The notes beneath the pieces are model-generated. The model searched no databases and was not told the DNA's origin. It saw only the letters and a program-made list of their open reading frames with translations. A program made the translations under genes and the position numbers. 64,000 nt of DNA, from assembly GCF_001665875.1 (NCBI RefSeq), contig NZ_LZTA01000069.1, forward strand, positions 1 through 64,000. The letters run 5' to 3'. Below, piece after piece: positions 39,889 through 51,168 of this stretch. Position 1 is the first letter of the stretch. Each line of letters opens with the position of its first letter. This DNA comes from Mycobacterium sp. 852002-40037_SCH5390672 (GTDB lineage Bacteria > Actinomycetota > Actinomycetes > Mycobacteriales > Mycobacteriaceae).

Positions 39889-41255
39889 CGGTGCCCCCTG
39901 GTTGCCGGGACCTCGCCGTGATTGCTCAGTTCGATCAATTCGAGCAGGTCGATCCGGCGTCCATCCATCCGGATAACCGTTGCCTGCCAGCATGTCACGG
40001 CATCCGGCAAGCCATCGGGGTCCAACGCGGGCAACTTCACGGTGTCACCGGCCACCGGAATGTGACCGATCTCGCGCAGCACCAGGCCGCCGATGGTCTC
40101 GTAGGGGCCTTCCGGTGCCCGAAAGCCAATGGCGGTGGCCACCTCATCGATGCGCAGCAGGCCCGATACCCGCCAGCCGCTGCCGGCGGGCACGACGTCC
40201 GGCGTCGCGTCGTCGTGCTCGTCGCGGACATCGCCGACGATTTCTTCGATCAGGTCCTCGCCGGTCACCATGCCGGCGGTGCCGCCGTATTCGTCGACGA
40301 CCAGAGCGGTCTGCAGGCTGTTGGCCCGGATCTCGGCCATCACCGCGTCGCCGTCCAGGGTTGACGGCACCTTCGGAACTGGCTGGGCCACCGTGGTCAG
40401 CCGCGTGCGGGCGCGTTCGGCCCGCGGGATGGCGAACACCTGCTTGACGTGCACGATGCCGACCGTCTCGTCGAGGTCACCGTCGACGATGGGGAAGCGG
40501 GAGAATCCGGATTCGGCGGCCGCGGTCACCAGGTCGGCGACCGTATCGTCGGTCTGCAGCGCCACGATTTTGGACCGCGGCGTCATCAGCTCTTCGGCGC
40601 TCAGGGTGCCGAACTGCAGCGATCGGCGCACCAGGGCCGCCGTGGCGGCGTCCAGGGCGCCGCTGCGCGCCGACGACCGCACCAGCGACAACAGCTCTTG
40701 CGGTGACCGGGCCGACCGCAACTCTTCGGCCGGTTCGACGCCGAGTCGGCGCACGATCCAGTTGGCCGCGCCGTTGGTCAGTCGGATCGCCGGGGTGAGC
40801 AGCAGCGAGAACAACAGCTGAGCACTCACGACGGCGCGGGCCGTCGACAGGGGCCGGGCCACCGCCAGGTATTTGGGGACGAGCTCGCCGAACACCATTG
40901 AGACCGACGTGACGATCACCAGCACCAGGAAGGCCATGATCGCATCGCCGACCTTGTCGGGGATGCCGATGGCATCCAGCCACGGATGCGGCAAGTCGGC
41001 GACCATCGGATCGGTCAGATATCCGGCCGCCAGCGTGGTGGCCGAGATGCCCAGCTGGGCGCCCGACAGTTGAAACGACAGCCGGTGGTGCGCGCGGCGG
41101 ATCCAGCGGTCGCGGCGCCCACCGCCGCGGGCGTTGGACTCCACGGCGCTGCGGTCCAAGGTGGTCAGCGAGAACTCCGCGGCGACGAAGACGGCGTTGC
41201 CGAAGATGAGCACCGCGATCGCCACAACGCTGATCACGGTGACGGTGATGTTCAT
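39885..41255 (-). CDS. CNNM/CorC-type membrane protein with CBS and CorC_HlyC domains (Rv1842c-like)
   Basis: A 456-aa protein, the length of Rv1842c. It contains a DUF21 membrane domain (residues about 1-190, [17 protein letters not shown] near the start), a CBS pair ([48 protein letters not shown]) and a CorC_HlyC domain at the C-terminus ([15 protein letters not shown]). It probably forms a dimeric metal-ion efflux or regulatory unit with the next gene, with which it overlaps. ATG 41255. The gap upstream (41256-41531) has no gene. Confidence 0.92.
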   Translation of the reverse strand: MNITVTVISVVAIAVLIFGNAVFVAAEFSLTTLDRSAVESNARGGGRRDRWIRRAHHRLSFQLSGAQLGISATTLAAGYLTDPMVADLPHPWLDAIGIPDKVGDAIMAFLVLVIVTSVSMVFGELVPKYLAVARPLSTARAVVSAQLLFSLLLTPAIRLTNGAANWIVRRLGVEPAEELRSARSPQELLSLVRSSARSGALDAATAALVRRSLQFGTLSAEELMTPRSKIVALQTDDTVADLVTAAAESGFSRFPIVDGDLDETVGIVHVKQVFAIPRAERARTRLTTVAQPVPKVPSTLDGDAVMAEIRANSLQTALVVDEYGGTAGMVTGEDLIEEIVGDVRDEHDDATPDVVPAGSGWRVSGLLRIDEVATAIGFRAPEGPYETIGGLVLREIGHIPVAGDTVKLPALDPDGLPDAVTCWQATVIRMDGRRIDLLELIELSNHGEVPATRGHR

Positions 41256-41531
41256 GAAGTATGCCGCCCCGATGGGGAAGGTTTGGTCAGCAGAAAAGGC
41301 ACCGGGGGAGGCTCCGCGTCGGGCGGTTCGTCTGACGGCCCGTGCGCCCGCAAGCCGATGGCCTGCACGGGTGCCTGCGGCACGTCGATCCTTTCGCTGC
41401 CTGGTGGCCGAGCGGTCGCGGTTGCTTCCGTCTTTGCTGTCTTATGCTAGCCGGGGCGCGGGCGCACGGCGCCGCCCAATCCCGGCGACGCCGGTTTCGC
41501 CGCTCTCATGCTGCCCCAGCCCCCGGTTGAC

Positions 41532-41550
41532 TATGGGTTGCCTAACCTTA
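41532..41550 (+). promoter_or_regulatory. IdeR (iron box) site upstream of mbtK copy
   Basis: Read on the minus strand, TAAGGTTAGGCAACCCATA matches 14 of 19 positions of the mycobacterial iron-box consensus TTAGGTTAGGCTAACCTAA. It lies 20 bases before the start codon of the mbtK copy. A TAGGCT (41555-41560) is a possible -10, so IdeR would cover the -35 side and repress when iron is plentiful. Confidence 0.75.
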
Positions 41551-41569
41551 CTAGTAGGCTTGGCGCACT

Positions 41570-42187
41570 ATGTCCGACGCTCAGACGCCGTCCATTCATG
41601 TGCTCCCGCGCGAACGCTTCGACATCCCCGATGAGGTAGCACGCATTGCCCGCCCACCGGTTCCCGCACTGGATCCACCCTTCGGCATGCGCGTGGCGCA
41701 GCTCGAGGACGTGGACATGGTGACCGAGTGGATGAACCGCCCGCATCTGGCGCAGGCTTGGGAATACGACTGGCCGGCGCCGCGCTGGCGGCAGCACCTG
41801 AGCGCCCAGCTGGACGGGACGTATTCCCTGCCGTTACTTGGCAGCATCCGCGGCACAGATTGCGCCTACCTCGAACTATATTGGGGTGCAAAGGATTTGA
41901 TTTCTCGCCACTACGACGCCGAGCCGTACGACCTGGGCCTACACGCCGCCATCGCGGACCCGAAACTGGTGCACCGCGGCCTGGGCCCGATGCTGTTGCC
42001 CCGGATCGTGGTCAGTGTCTTCTCGGCGGTGCCCCGGTGTCGCCGGGTCATGTTCGACCCCGATCACCGCAACACCACCGCGCGCAGGCTATGCGAGTAC
42101 GTCGGATGCAAGTTCCTCGGTGAGCACGACACGACGAACCGGCGCATGGCGCTCTATGCGCTGGAAGCCCCGACCACGAACTCGTAG
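41570..42187 (+). CDS. mbtK: MbtK-type lysine N6-acyltransferase (mycobactin synthesis)
   Basis: A 205-aa GNAT-fold acyltransferase of the IucB/MbtK family that transfers the fatty acyl chain to the lysine side chain of mycobactin. It is very like M. tuberculosis Rv1347c: [61 protein letters not shown] and the C-terminal [20 protein letters not shown]. The expected catalytic His and Asp of the family are in the [10 protein letters not shown] and DPDHRN regions. It has an IdeR box 20 bases upstream. In M. tuberculosis mbtK lies in the mbt-2 cluster (Rv1344-Rv1347c), not next to Rv1842c, so here it is a relocated or second copy. Confidence 0.9.
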   Translation: MSDAQTPSIHVLPRERFDIPDEVARIARPPVPALDPPFGMRVAQLEDVDMVTEWMNRPHLAQAWEYDWPAPRWRQHLSAQLDGTYSLPLLGSIRGTDCAYLELYWGAKDLISRHYDAEPYDLGLHAAIADPKLVHRGLGPMLLPRIVVSVFSAVPRCRRVMFDPDHRNTTARRLCEYVGCKFLGEHDTTNRRMALYALEAPTTNS

Positions 42188-42235
42188 CCGCGGTAATCGG
42201 GCACCCGGCAACGTTCTCGGCCAACCCCTGCGCTC

Positions 42236-42277
42236 CCGGCCAGGGATGGTGGCCAACGCCGCGGCCAGTTCACGCAT
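42236..42277 (-). pseudogene. mbtM 5' remnant (first codons only)
   Basis: ATGCGTGAACTGGCCGCGGC at 42277 downwards begins MRELAAALATIP, matching the start of MbtM (MSELAAVLT...). Its ATG overlaps the stop of the mbtL remnant (ATGCGTGA), as coupled genes do. The rest of the fatty-acyl AMP ligase is missing, and the mbtK copy follows closely in convergent orientation. Confidence 0.5.
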
Positions 42278-42414
42278 CGCCAGGTTTCGCCGCGATCGCG
42301 GCCTGCAAGTCGCCGACCCCTGTCGCAGCTCAAGAGTTCCTCTTCGGACAGCGACACACCCAGCCGCTCTTCGATCGCCACCATGCCCACGGCGAAGGCC
42401 ACCGAATCCAGTCC
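42270..42414 (-). pseudogene. mbtL (mycobactin acyl carrier protein) remnant
   Basis: From 42414 downwards one frame reads GLDSVAFAVGMVAIEERLGV then SLSEEELLSCD. This is the acyl-carrier-protein core of MbtL, including the phosphopantetheine Ser of the DSV motif. A TAG stands directly upstream (minus strand at 42417-42415), so the first helix is lost. After SCD one extra base shifts the frame, and the continuation VGDLQAAIAAKPGDA ends at TGA (42272-42270). The gene is truncated and frameshifted, hence dead. It faces the intact mbtK copy, the same geometry as in the M. tuberculosis mbt-2 cluster after loss of mbtN and most of mbtM. Confidence 0.85.
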
Positions 42415-42424
42415 CTAGCAGGTG

Positions 42425-45371
<2,947 letters not shown>

Positions 45372-45472
45372 GTTTTCGCCTCTCAATTTGGAGAACCATT
45401 CGGCAAAAGCCTTCGGTGACACTGTGGCACAGCGAACAGTCAGGCGCCCGGGGTGATCAGCTCTCGGCTGCG

Positions 45473-46423
45473 TCAGAGGTTGAAGAGGCGTTCCAGCTCG
45501 GTGAGCCACGGGACGGCAAGCGCGACCGTGGGCACCACGAAAACGGCCGCCGCGCCCAGGTATGCGGCCGCCGACAGCAGCGGACTGTTGCCGCGTCCGC
45601 CCAGCCGGCGCACTCTGAGCACCGTGCTGGGGCCGCTGGCCGCGAGCGCGCCCGACGGGGCCCGCCCCGAGGCGCACGCGACCAGCGCCCGGGCCAGGGG
45701 AGCGCGTCCGGCGGCGCGGACCGCCGCGTCGTCGGCGAGCAGCTCAACCAGAAGCTGAACCGCGCCGAGTGCATTGGCGCTGCGCACCAGCCGGGGGAAG
45801 GCCGCGTGCACGGCGGTGAAGGCCTCCAGCACCAGGTCGTGGCGCGCCCGCAGATGTGCGCGCTCGTGGGTGAGGATCGCCTGCACTTCGGCGTCGGCGA
45901 GCGTGGTCAGCGTTCCTTCGCTGACCACCACCCGGCTGCGCACGCCGGGCAGGCAGTAGGCGAGCGGTTGCGGGACGCCCAAGACGCGAAGATCGCGGGT
46001 GCGGGCGCAGGGCTGGGAGAGTGCCGCGCCGTGGCCGACTCCGACCAGGTCGACCACCATGCGGTGGTGAGCCCGCCGTTTCCGGTTGGCGATGGCCACC
46101 CGCATCACGGCGACCACCAGCCTGGCGCCGACCAGCACGGTCAAGGCGAAAACGCTGATGTATACCGTCCACAGCGGCCAGCCGAGGCGGTCGGCGGCGC
46201 CGACGATGCTGGTCGTGGGCCGCCCGTCGCGGCCGGGCATCAGCAGTCGGGTCGCGATCGCGATGCCCGCGCTGAACGCCGACAGGACCGCGGCCAGCGC
46301 GACGGCTTGCCAGAGCACCATTGCGGCGCGGGGAGCGCGCAGCGGCCAGCGCGCGCGTGCCAACATTGCCGGCACCGGGCCGGTCAGCAGCACCGCGAGA
46401 ATGATGAAAGCCAGCGCGGACAC
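45473..46423 (-). CDS. blaR: BlaR1-like M56-family membrane metalloprotease (Rv1845c-like)
   Basis: A 316-aa integral membrane protein, the length of Rv1845c. The zinc protease motif HERAHLRARHDL (HExxH) is present on a cytosolic loop, with VRSRVVVSEGTLTTL upstream. Four to five membrane helices are visible. Unlike staphylococcal BlaR1 there is no C-terminal penicillin-binding sensor domain, which is normal for this actinobacterial branch. It lies 14 bases after blaI and would cleave or inactivate BlaI on an unknown signal. Confidence 0.9.
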   Translation of the reverse strand: MSALAFIILAVLLTGPVPAMLARARWPLRAPRAAMVLWQAVALAAVLSAFSAGIAIATRLLMPGRDGRPTTSIVGAADRLGWPLWTVYISVFALTVLVGARLVVAVMRVAIANRKRRAHHRMVVDLVGVGHGAALSQPCARTRDLRVLGVPQPLAYCLPGVRSRVVVSEGTLTTLADAEVQAILTHERAHLRARHDLVLEAFTAVHAAFPRLVRSANALGAVQLLVELLADDAAVRAAGRAPLARALVACASGRAPSGALAASGPSTVLRVRRLGGRGNSPLLSAAAYLGAAAVFVVPTVALAVPWLTELERLFNL

Positions 46424-46437
46424 ACTGTAAGTGTCCC

Positions 46438-46857
46438 TCAGCCCTCCGGTGCAGCGCCAGCAGATGGCGAGTTATTGCGTTGATTGGCTTCCAGTTCTGC
46501 GAGTGCGCGCCGAAGCGCCTCGGCCTCGTCGGCGCCGACGCGTTCGACGAAGTGCACCAGCGCGGCCTGCCTGCCCCCGGAATCTTCGGCCTGGGACAGC
46601 GCATCCACCATGAGTCCGGCGACCAGTTCGTCGCGGCCGTGCACCGGTGCGTACCGATGTGCCCGGTCGTCGCGGATCTGGGAGACCAGGTTCTTCTTGG
46701 CCAGCCGTTGCAGCACGGTCATGATCGTGGTGTAGGCGAGGTCGCGCTGTGCCGACAACGCCTCATGGACCTGGCGAACGGTCTGAGGCTCGGGCGTGGA
46801 CCACAGATGGTCCATGACGGCCCGTTCTAGATCCCCCAGCCGGGTCAATTTGGCCAT
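46438..46857 (-). CDS. blaI: BlaI-family repressor
   Basis: A 139-aa winged-helix repressor (GDLERAVMDHLWSTPEPQTV, DLAYTTIMTVLQRLAKKNLV), with a C-terminal dimerisation domain. M. tuberculosis BlaI represses its own operon, blaC and other genes, and responds through the BlaR-like protein. The promoter region upstream holds a palindrome of the BlaI-operator kind at 46901. The start is ATG 46857. The -10/-35 region and the divergent iron box of the sRNA lie within 150 bases. Confidence 0.95.
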   Translation of the reverse strand: MAKLTRLGDLERAVMDHLWSTPEPQTVRQVHEALSAQRDLAYTTIMTVLQRLAKKNLVSQIRDDRAHRYAPVHGRDELVAGLMVDALSQAEDSGGRQAALVHFVERVGADEAEALRRALAELEANQRNNSPSAGAAPEG

Positions 46858-46900
46858 AGTTCGTTCATCTCCTGAGCGTCGAAACTAGCGTACTCCGGCT

Positions 46901-46917
46901 TACTACCGACGGTCGTA
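46901..46917. promoter_or_regulatory. BlaI operator
   Basis: TACTACCGACGGTCGTA is a 17-bp palindrome with one mismatched pair besides the centre. TAC(T)AC ... GT(C)GTA arms are the form described for mycobacterial BlaI sites, as I recall them. It lies 43 bases upstream of the blaI start, where autoregulation would act. Confidence 0.75.
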
Positions 46918-46995
46918 CGGAAAGCTGACAAATAACTGTGTCGGCCGCCGTGCCCGCCCCGAACGCGAACAAGAAGAACACTACCTCTTGCAAAG

Positions 46996-47014
46996 TTAGG
47001 GCAGCCTTGCCTAT
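46996..47014 (+). promoter_or_regulatory. IdeR (iron box) site of the sRNA promoter
   Basis: TTAGGGCAGCCTTGCCTAT matches 13 of 19 positions of the iron-box consensus and is very like the box of the mycobactin operon (TTAGGGCAGCCT...). It overlaps a -10 (TATGCT, 47012-47017), so IdeR would block transcription of the small RNA when iron is plentiful. Confidence 0.75.
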
Positions 47015-47021
47015 GCTAATC

Positions 47022-47128
47022 GGGTCGAGCGATAACGGACCGTGTGAGAGTCCTGAGGGCTGCAGCGACCCCCGGTCTACTCGATCGGCGAGCCCCGTGC
47101 CTTCATGGCACGGGGCTCAGCCGTTTTC
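47022..47128 (+). ncRNA. mrsI: MrsI-like iron-responsive small RNA
   Basis: A transcript of about 105 nt is predicted. Upstream is an IdeR box with TATGCT as -10, and the end is a strong intrinsic terminator. No open reading frame with a ribosome site fits inside. M. tuberculosis MrsI (ncRv11846), an IdeR-controlled sRNA of about 100 nt that spares iron by silencing non-essential iron proteins, lies at the same place between blaI and Rv1847. The 5' part has regions able to pair, for example GACCG with CGGTC. The exact 5' end is estimated from the -10. Confidence 0.8.
47086..47128 (+). terminator. Intrinsic terminator of the MrsI-like sRNA
   Basis: A perfect 12-bp stem (47090-47101 with 47107-47118) closes a TTCAT loop. 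Four more base pairs extend it below one bulged A. TTTT follows at 47124-47127. This is one of the few clear Rho-independent terminators in the window. Confidence 0.92.
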
Positions 47129-47178
47129 AAGGGCAGCATCCCGCTTTGAGCGTGCTTGCGGGGCCATGGTGTAGACAC

Positions 47179-47607
47179 ATGGACGTGCCAGAGCCGCAGA
47201 AAACGATCCTTCCGCCGGACTTCTCCGCACCCTTCGACCGCGAGATCGGGCTGCAATTCACCGAACTCAGCCCCGACGGTGCGCGCGCCCAGCTCGAGGT
47301 CACACCCAAGCTCTTGCAGCCGATGGGTTTGGTGCACGGCGGCGTTTACTGCTCGATGGTCGAAAGCATGGCGAGCGTGGCCGCCTATACCTGGCTGGCC
47401 ACTCGCGGCGGCGGAAATGTGGTGGGCGTCAACAACAACACCGATTTCCTGCGCTCCATCGGCTCGGGGACGGTGTACGGCACGGTCGAACCAATCCATC
47501 GCGGCCGCAGCCAGCAGTTGTGGTTGGTCACCATCACCGACAGCGACGAGCGCGTCATCGCCCGCGGTCAGGTGCGACTGCAGAATCTCGAAGTGCGTGA
47601 AGGCTGA
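47179..47607 (+). CDS. PaaI-type hot-dog thioesterase (Rv1847-like)
   Basis: A 142-aa protein of the hot-dog thioesterase fold. The family pattern is LQPMGLVHGGVYCSMVESMAS, with GGGNVVGVNNNTDFLRSIGSG and VRLQNLE at the end. Acyl-CoA substrates are typical (phenylacetyl-CoA or similar); none can be named here. ATG 47179 begins MDVPEPQKTIL; the open frame upstream runs through the sRNA and its terminator and is not coding. Followed by 93 bases and then convergent ndh; the urease genes ureABCFGD that lie here in M. tuberculosis are absent. Confidence 0.92.
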   Translation: MDVPEPQKTILPPDFSAPFDREIGLQFTELSPDGARAQLEVTPKLLQPMGLVHGGVYCSMVESMASVAAYTWLATRGGGNVVGVNNNTDFLRSIGSGTVYGTVEPIHRGRSQQLWLVTITDSDERVIARGQVRLQNLEVREG

Positions 47608-47700
47608 TCGGGCGACTCGCCACGCGGCCGTCCGGCAGTCTATGAATCCCGCTGTCCGGCAGACTCATTCGGGCACCGCGGGGCCTCAGGCCATAGCCGG

Positions 47701-49086
47701 CTAGCTGGCCCGCCTTGCCGCCGGCCGTTTGGTCTCGGCAGCCACCACCGCCAACTGTTCGAGCCGGGTCCGGGCGAACGCCTGCTGCTCGGTGATGGTG
47801 AGCTGACCGCGCCGGGTGCTCAGGAACGTCACCGTCCAGGACAGCAGCGTGCTGATCTTCGTCTTGAACCCGACCAGGTACACCAGGTGCAGAACCAGCC
47901 ACGCGAACCAGGCGAACAGGCCGCTGAACTCGACCGGCCCGATCTTGGCGACCGCGGAGAACCGCGAGACCGTGGCCATGGAGCCCTTGTCGAAGTACTG
48001 GAACGGCTCTCGCTCTGCCGGGTTGGCGCCGCCGAGCTCGGCCTTGATGGCGCTGGCGACGTACTTGGCGCCCTGGATAGCACCCTGCGCCACCCCGGGC
48101 ACGCCTTCGACGGCGGCCAGGTCGCCGATGACGAACACATTCGGGTGGCCGGGGACCGACAGGTCGGGCAGCACCTTCACGCGGCCGGCACGGTCCAGCT
48201 CGACGGACGACTGGTCGGCGAGGTCGCGGCCCAGCGGGCTGGCCGACACTCCGGCGGACCACACCTTGCATGCCGATTCGATGCGCCGGATGGTGCCGTC
48301 GGAATCCTTGACCGTGATGCCGTTGCGGTCGACGTCGGTGACCATCGCACCCAACTGGATCTCCACGCCCATCTTTTCCAGCCGGGCAGCCGCGCGCTCG
48401 CCCAGCTTGTCGCCGAAGGGCGGCAGCACGGCGGGCGCGGCATCGAGCAGGATCACCCTTGCCTTCGTCGAGTCGATGTGTCGGAAGGAGCCCTTCAACG
48501 TGTACTTCGCCAATTCCGCTATCTGCCCGGCCATTTCGACGCCGGTGGGACCGGCCCCGATCACGGTGAACGTGAGCAGCTTGGCCCGTCGTTCCGGATC
48601 GCGGGACCGCTCGGCCTGTTCGAACGCGCTCAGGATCCGGCCCCGCACCTCGAGCGCGTCGTCGATCGACTTCATGCCCGGTGCGAACTCCGCGAAATGG
48701 TCGTTGCCGAAATAGGATTGGCCAGCGCCGGCGGCGACGATCAAGCTGTCGTAGGGGGTGTCGTAGGTGTGCCCGAGCAAGTCGGACACCACGAACTTGC
48801 CCTCCAGATCGATGTGGGTGACGTCACCGAGCAGCACCTGAACGTTGCGCTGCCGGCGCAGCACGACCCGGGTGGGCGGTGCGATATCCCCTTCGGACAC
48901 AATGCCTGTCGCCACCTGGTACAGCAACGGCTGGAAAAGGTGATGCGTGGTACGGGCGATCAGTTTGATGTCGACGTTGGCGTGCTTGAGCTTCTTTGCC
49001 GCGTTCAATCCACCGAAACCGGAGCCGATGATGACGACCTGGTGACGGCGCTCCGGTCCAGCTGTGGTACCTGGCTGGGGGCTCAT
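47701..49086 (-). CDS. ndh: Type II NADH dehydrogenase
   Basis: A 461-aa FAD enzyme that feeds NADH electrons to menaquinone without proton pumping. The FAD motif is VVIIGSGFGGLNAAKKL and the NADH motif VIGAGPTGVEMAGQIAEL (about residues 170-187). The second FAD block is PNVFVIGDLAAVEGVPGVAQGAIQGAKY. The C-terminal third has the membrane-binding helices (LFAWFAWLVLHLVYLVGFK). In M. tuberculosis ndh mutations influence isoniazid response. ATG 49086. A CRP-like palindrome lies about 100 bases upstream. Confidence 0.96.
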   Translation of the reverse strand: MSPQPGTTAGPERRHQVVIIGSGFGGLNAAKKLKHANVDIKLIARTTHHLFQPLLYQVATGIVSEGDIAPPTRVVLRRQRNVQVLLGDVTHIDLEGKFVVSDLLGHTYDTPYDSLIVAAGAGQSYFGNDHFAEFAPGMKSIDDALEVRGRILSAFEQAERSRDPERRAKLLTFTVIGAGPTGVEMAGQIAELAKYTLKGSFRHIDSTKARVILLDAAPAVLPPFGDKLGERAAARLEKMGVEIQLGAMVTDVDRNGITVKDSDGTIRRIESACKVWSAGVSASPLGRDLADQSSVELDRAGRVKVLPDLSVPGHPNVFVIGDLAAVEGVPGVAQGAIQGAKYVASAIKAELGGANPAEREPFQYFDKGSMATVSRFSAVAKIGPVEFSGLFAWFAWLVLHLVYLVGFKTKISTLLSWTVTFLSTRRGQLTITEQQAFARTRLEQLAVVAAETKRPAARRAS

Positions 49087-49178
49087 GACTCCGCTGCTCC
49101 TGACGAGGGCTTCTGGACGCGCGACTGCAACTAGCCACCACGCTAGTCAGGCGGATACCCCCAAACCTAGCTGGCAAC

Positions 49179-49196
49179 ATGTGTAATCAAACACAT
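49179..49196. promoter_or_regulatory. Possible CRP-type binding site upstream of ndh
   Basis: ATGTGTAATCAAACACAT has perfect 6-bp inverted arms and contains TGTG-N8-CACA, the frame of the mycobacterial CRP consensus (TGTGA-N6-TCACA). It lies about 93 bases before the ndh start. Binding is not shown. Confidence 0.5.
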
Positions 49197-49272
49197 CGTC
49201 AGTATCACGGCTGGTCGGCCGACGTGATACTCGTCATGTTGTGCCGTCGGGTGCGCTGAGCGGCGGAAAGAC

Positions 49273-50190
49273 CTACAGGCCCACGAGCGGACGCAGTGCT
49301 TCGCCGGCCGCCTGGATAACGCCGGGCGTGTAGAAGGGCAGGTTGATGATCACGCCTTTTATGCCCGCGTCGATCACCTTGGTCTTGATCTGATCGGCGA
49401 CCGAATCCGGCGTGCCGACCACCATGCGCTGCGTCATCTCGGCGGGAATCTGGTCGAGGTTCGCGTTTTCGTCGATCAGCACCGTGGTCAGCGTGCTGGT
49501 TTCCAGGGTGGAGGGGTCGCGGCCGACCTCCTCGCAGGCTCGGCGCACGGCATCCAGTTTGCGCGGCAGCTCGTCGAAACCCGCGATCACGTTGAGGTGG
49601 TCGAAATGCCGTGCGGCAAGCGGGATCGTCTTCTTCTCGCCGCTGCCGCCGATCATCAACGGAATGCGGTCCCGGAAACGGGGATTGGCGAACGCCTCGT
49701 TGGCCTGGTACCACTTGCCCGAGAAGGTGGCCCGCTCGCCCTTGATCATCGGCAAGATGATCTCCAGGGCCTCGTCGAGCCGGTTGAATCTGTCGGTGAA
49801 CGTGCCGAATTCGAAGCCCAACTGATCGTGCTCGAGCTGGAACCATCCGGTACCGATCCCCAGAATGGCTCGGCCCTGGCTCACCACGTCCAGCGTGGTG
49901 ATGGTCTTCGCGAGCAGCGTCGGGTTTCGATACGTATTGCCGGTCACCAACGTGCCCAGCTGTACCCGCTCGGTGGCGGTGGCCAGTGCCCCCAGGGCGG
50001 TGTAGGCCTCCAGCATCGGCTGATCGGGCGAGCCCAGCATCGGCAGTTGATAGAAGTGGTCCATCACGAAAACCGAGTCGAATCCAGCGGATTCGGCCTC
50101 GCGGGCTTGCGCGATGACGGTGGGGAAGAGTTGCTCAACCCCGGTGCCGTAGGAAAAGTTGGGAATCTGCAGACCGAGTCGAATAGCCAC
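49273..50190 (-). CDS. LLM-class F420-dependent oxidoreductase (Rv1855c-like)
   Basis: A 305-aa luciferase-like monooxygenase-fold protein. Diagnostic strings are IRLGLQIPNFSYG at the start, EAESAGFDSVFVMDHFYQ, LGTLVTGNTYRNPTLLAKT and GIGTGWFQLEHDQLG; the C-terminus has VGTPDSVADQIKTKVIDAGI. These belong to the F420-dependent subclass common in mycobacteria. The substrate is not known. ATG 50190. It lies 53 bases after the next upstream gene on the same strand. Confidence 0.9.
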   Translation of the reverse strand: MAIRLGLQIPNFSYGTGVEQLFPTVIAQAREAESAGFDSVFVMDHFYQLPMLGSPDQPMLEAYTALGALATATERVQLGTLVTGNTYRNPTLLAKTITTLDVVSQGRAILGIGTGWFQLEHDQLGFEFGTFTDRFNRLDEALEIILPMIKGERATFSGKWYQANEAFANPRFRDRIPLMIGGSGEKKTIPLAARHFDHLNVIAGFDELPRKLDAVRRACEEVGRDPSTLETSTLTTVLIDENANLDQIPAEMTQRMVVGTPDSVADQIKTKVIDAGIKGVIINLPFYTPGVIQAAGEALRPLVGL

Positions 50191-50243
50191 GAGAATTACC
50201 GTAGCGATAGGCCCGGCCCTGCGCGACCGGCGCGCGTTACGCC

Positions 50244-50921
50244 TCAGGCGAAACGAGCCAGCGCGCCGTGGCTCACGTGCAACGTCTGGCCGGTGATGTG
50301 GCGAGCCGCCGAGGTGGTCAAGAACAACGCCAACCGGGCGGCCTCCGCGGCCACCGGCGCTTGTGTGCGGGACAGTCCGTCGTAGCCGGCCTCGGCGCTG
50401 CGTCCACTGGCCACGACGTTGACCGTGATTCCGCGGGTGCCGAAAATGCTTGCCTGGCCCGCGGTCCAGTTCGACAGGGCGGCTTTGATCGCCGCGTCGG
50501 CGCTGCCCGCCGGTGGGTTCTCGGGCACCACACTGATGATGGAGCCGCCCGAACGCAGGTGATCACCCACGGCCTGCACGGTCAACACCGCCGAGAGCAC
50601 CGTCGCGTCAAGGGCATTGCGCCAGGCGTTGGCGGTATCGGCCATCGAATAGGTGCGCGGGTCGCCGGCGTCCCAGGTGGGCGCCGGCACGTTGACGATG
50701 GTGTCCAGATGATGCGGGAACAGGGGACGGGCCTCTTCGAGGCTGGCGGGGTCGGTGGTGTCGCAGACGATCGCCTCGACTTCCAGCTCCTTGGCGGCGA
50801 TCTCCACGTCACTCTTGCGTGCGCCCACCAGGGTCACTTTGTGGCCGTCATCGCGGAAGCCCTCGGCTACCGCGCGCCCCAGCTCCGTGTCTCCGCCGGT
50901 AACCAGCACCTCCACCGCCAT
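50244..50921 (-). CDS. Short-chain-dehydrogenase-like oxidoreductase (Rv1856c-like)
   Basis: A 225-aa SDR-fold protein, the same length as Rv1856c. The NAD(P) motif is VTGGDTELGRAVAEGF (TGxxxxxG). The usual YxxxK active site is not evident: the corresponding region reads SADAAIKAALSNWTAGQASI, so it may be a degenerate member. GTG or ATG further upstream is possible, but ATG 50921 (MAVEVLVTGG) follows a GAGGTC. The C-terminal ITGQTLHVSHGALARF is normal for the family. Confidence 0.88.
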   Translation of the reverse strand: MAVEVLVTGGDTELGRAVAEGFRDDGHKVTLVGARKSDVEIAAKELEVEAIVCDTTDPASLEEARPLFPHHLDTIVNVPAPTWDAGDPRTYSMADTANAWRNALDATVLSAVLTVQAVGDHLRSGGSIISVVPENPPAGSADAAIKAALSNWTAGQASIFGTRGITVNVVASGRSAEAGYDGLSRTQAPVAAEAARLALFLTTSAARHITGQTLHVSHGALARFA

Positions 50922-51168
50922 GACCTCCTCGCGTTCAACGCTGAACCCAGGGCAGTTCCGGGTGGCGAACACCGCAGGACCGCGAACATCTGCCTGGATC
51001 TCAGCGCGTTATGGCATCAATCCCCAGATATGTTACTGGACAGTAGCTAGTCGGCGAAACTTTCGCCGGCGCGACGCGCGGATCATTTGAGTAACTATTC
51101 GGCCGTCACTTTCTTGCGGCGATTCAACCCCCGGGCGGACCGCATCATCGGCGGGCTAGGGTTCACCC

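Noticed and set aside
41134..41570. Plus-strand frame just before the mbtK copy
   Set aside because: Overlaps the CNNM gene start antisense, no ribosome site, and runs into the IdeR box and promoter.
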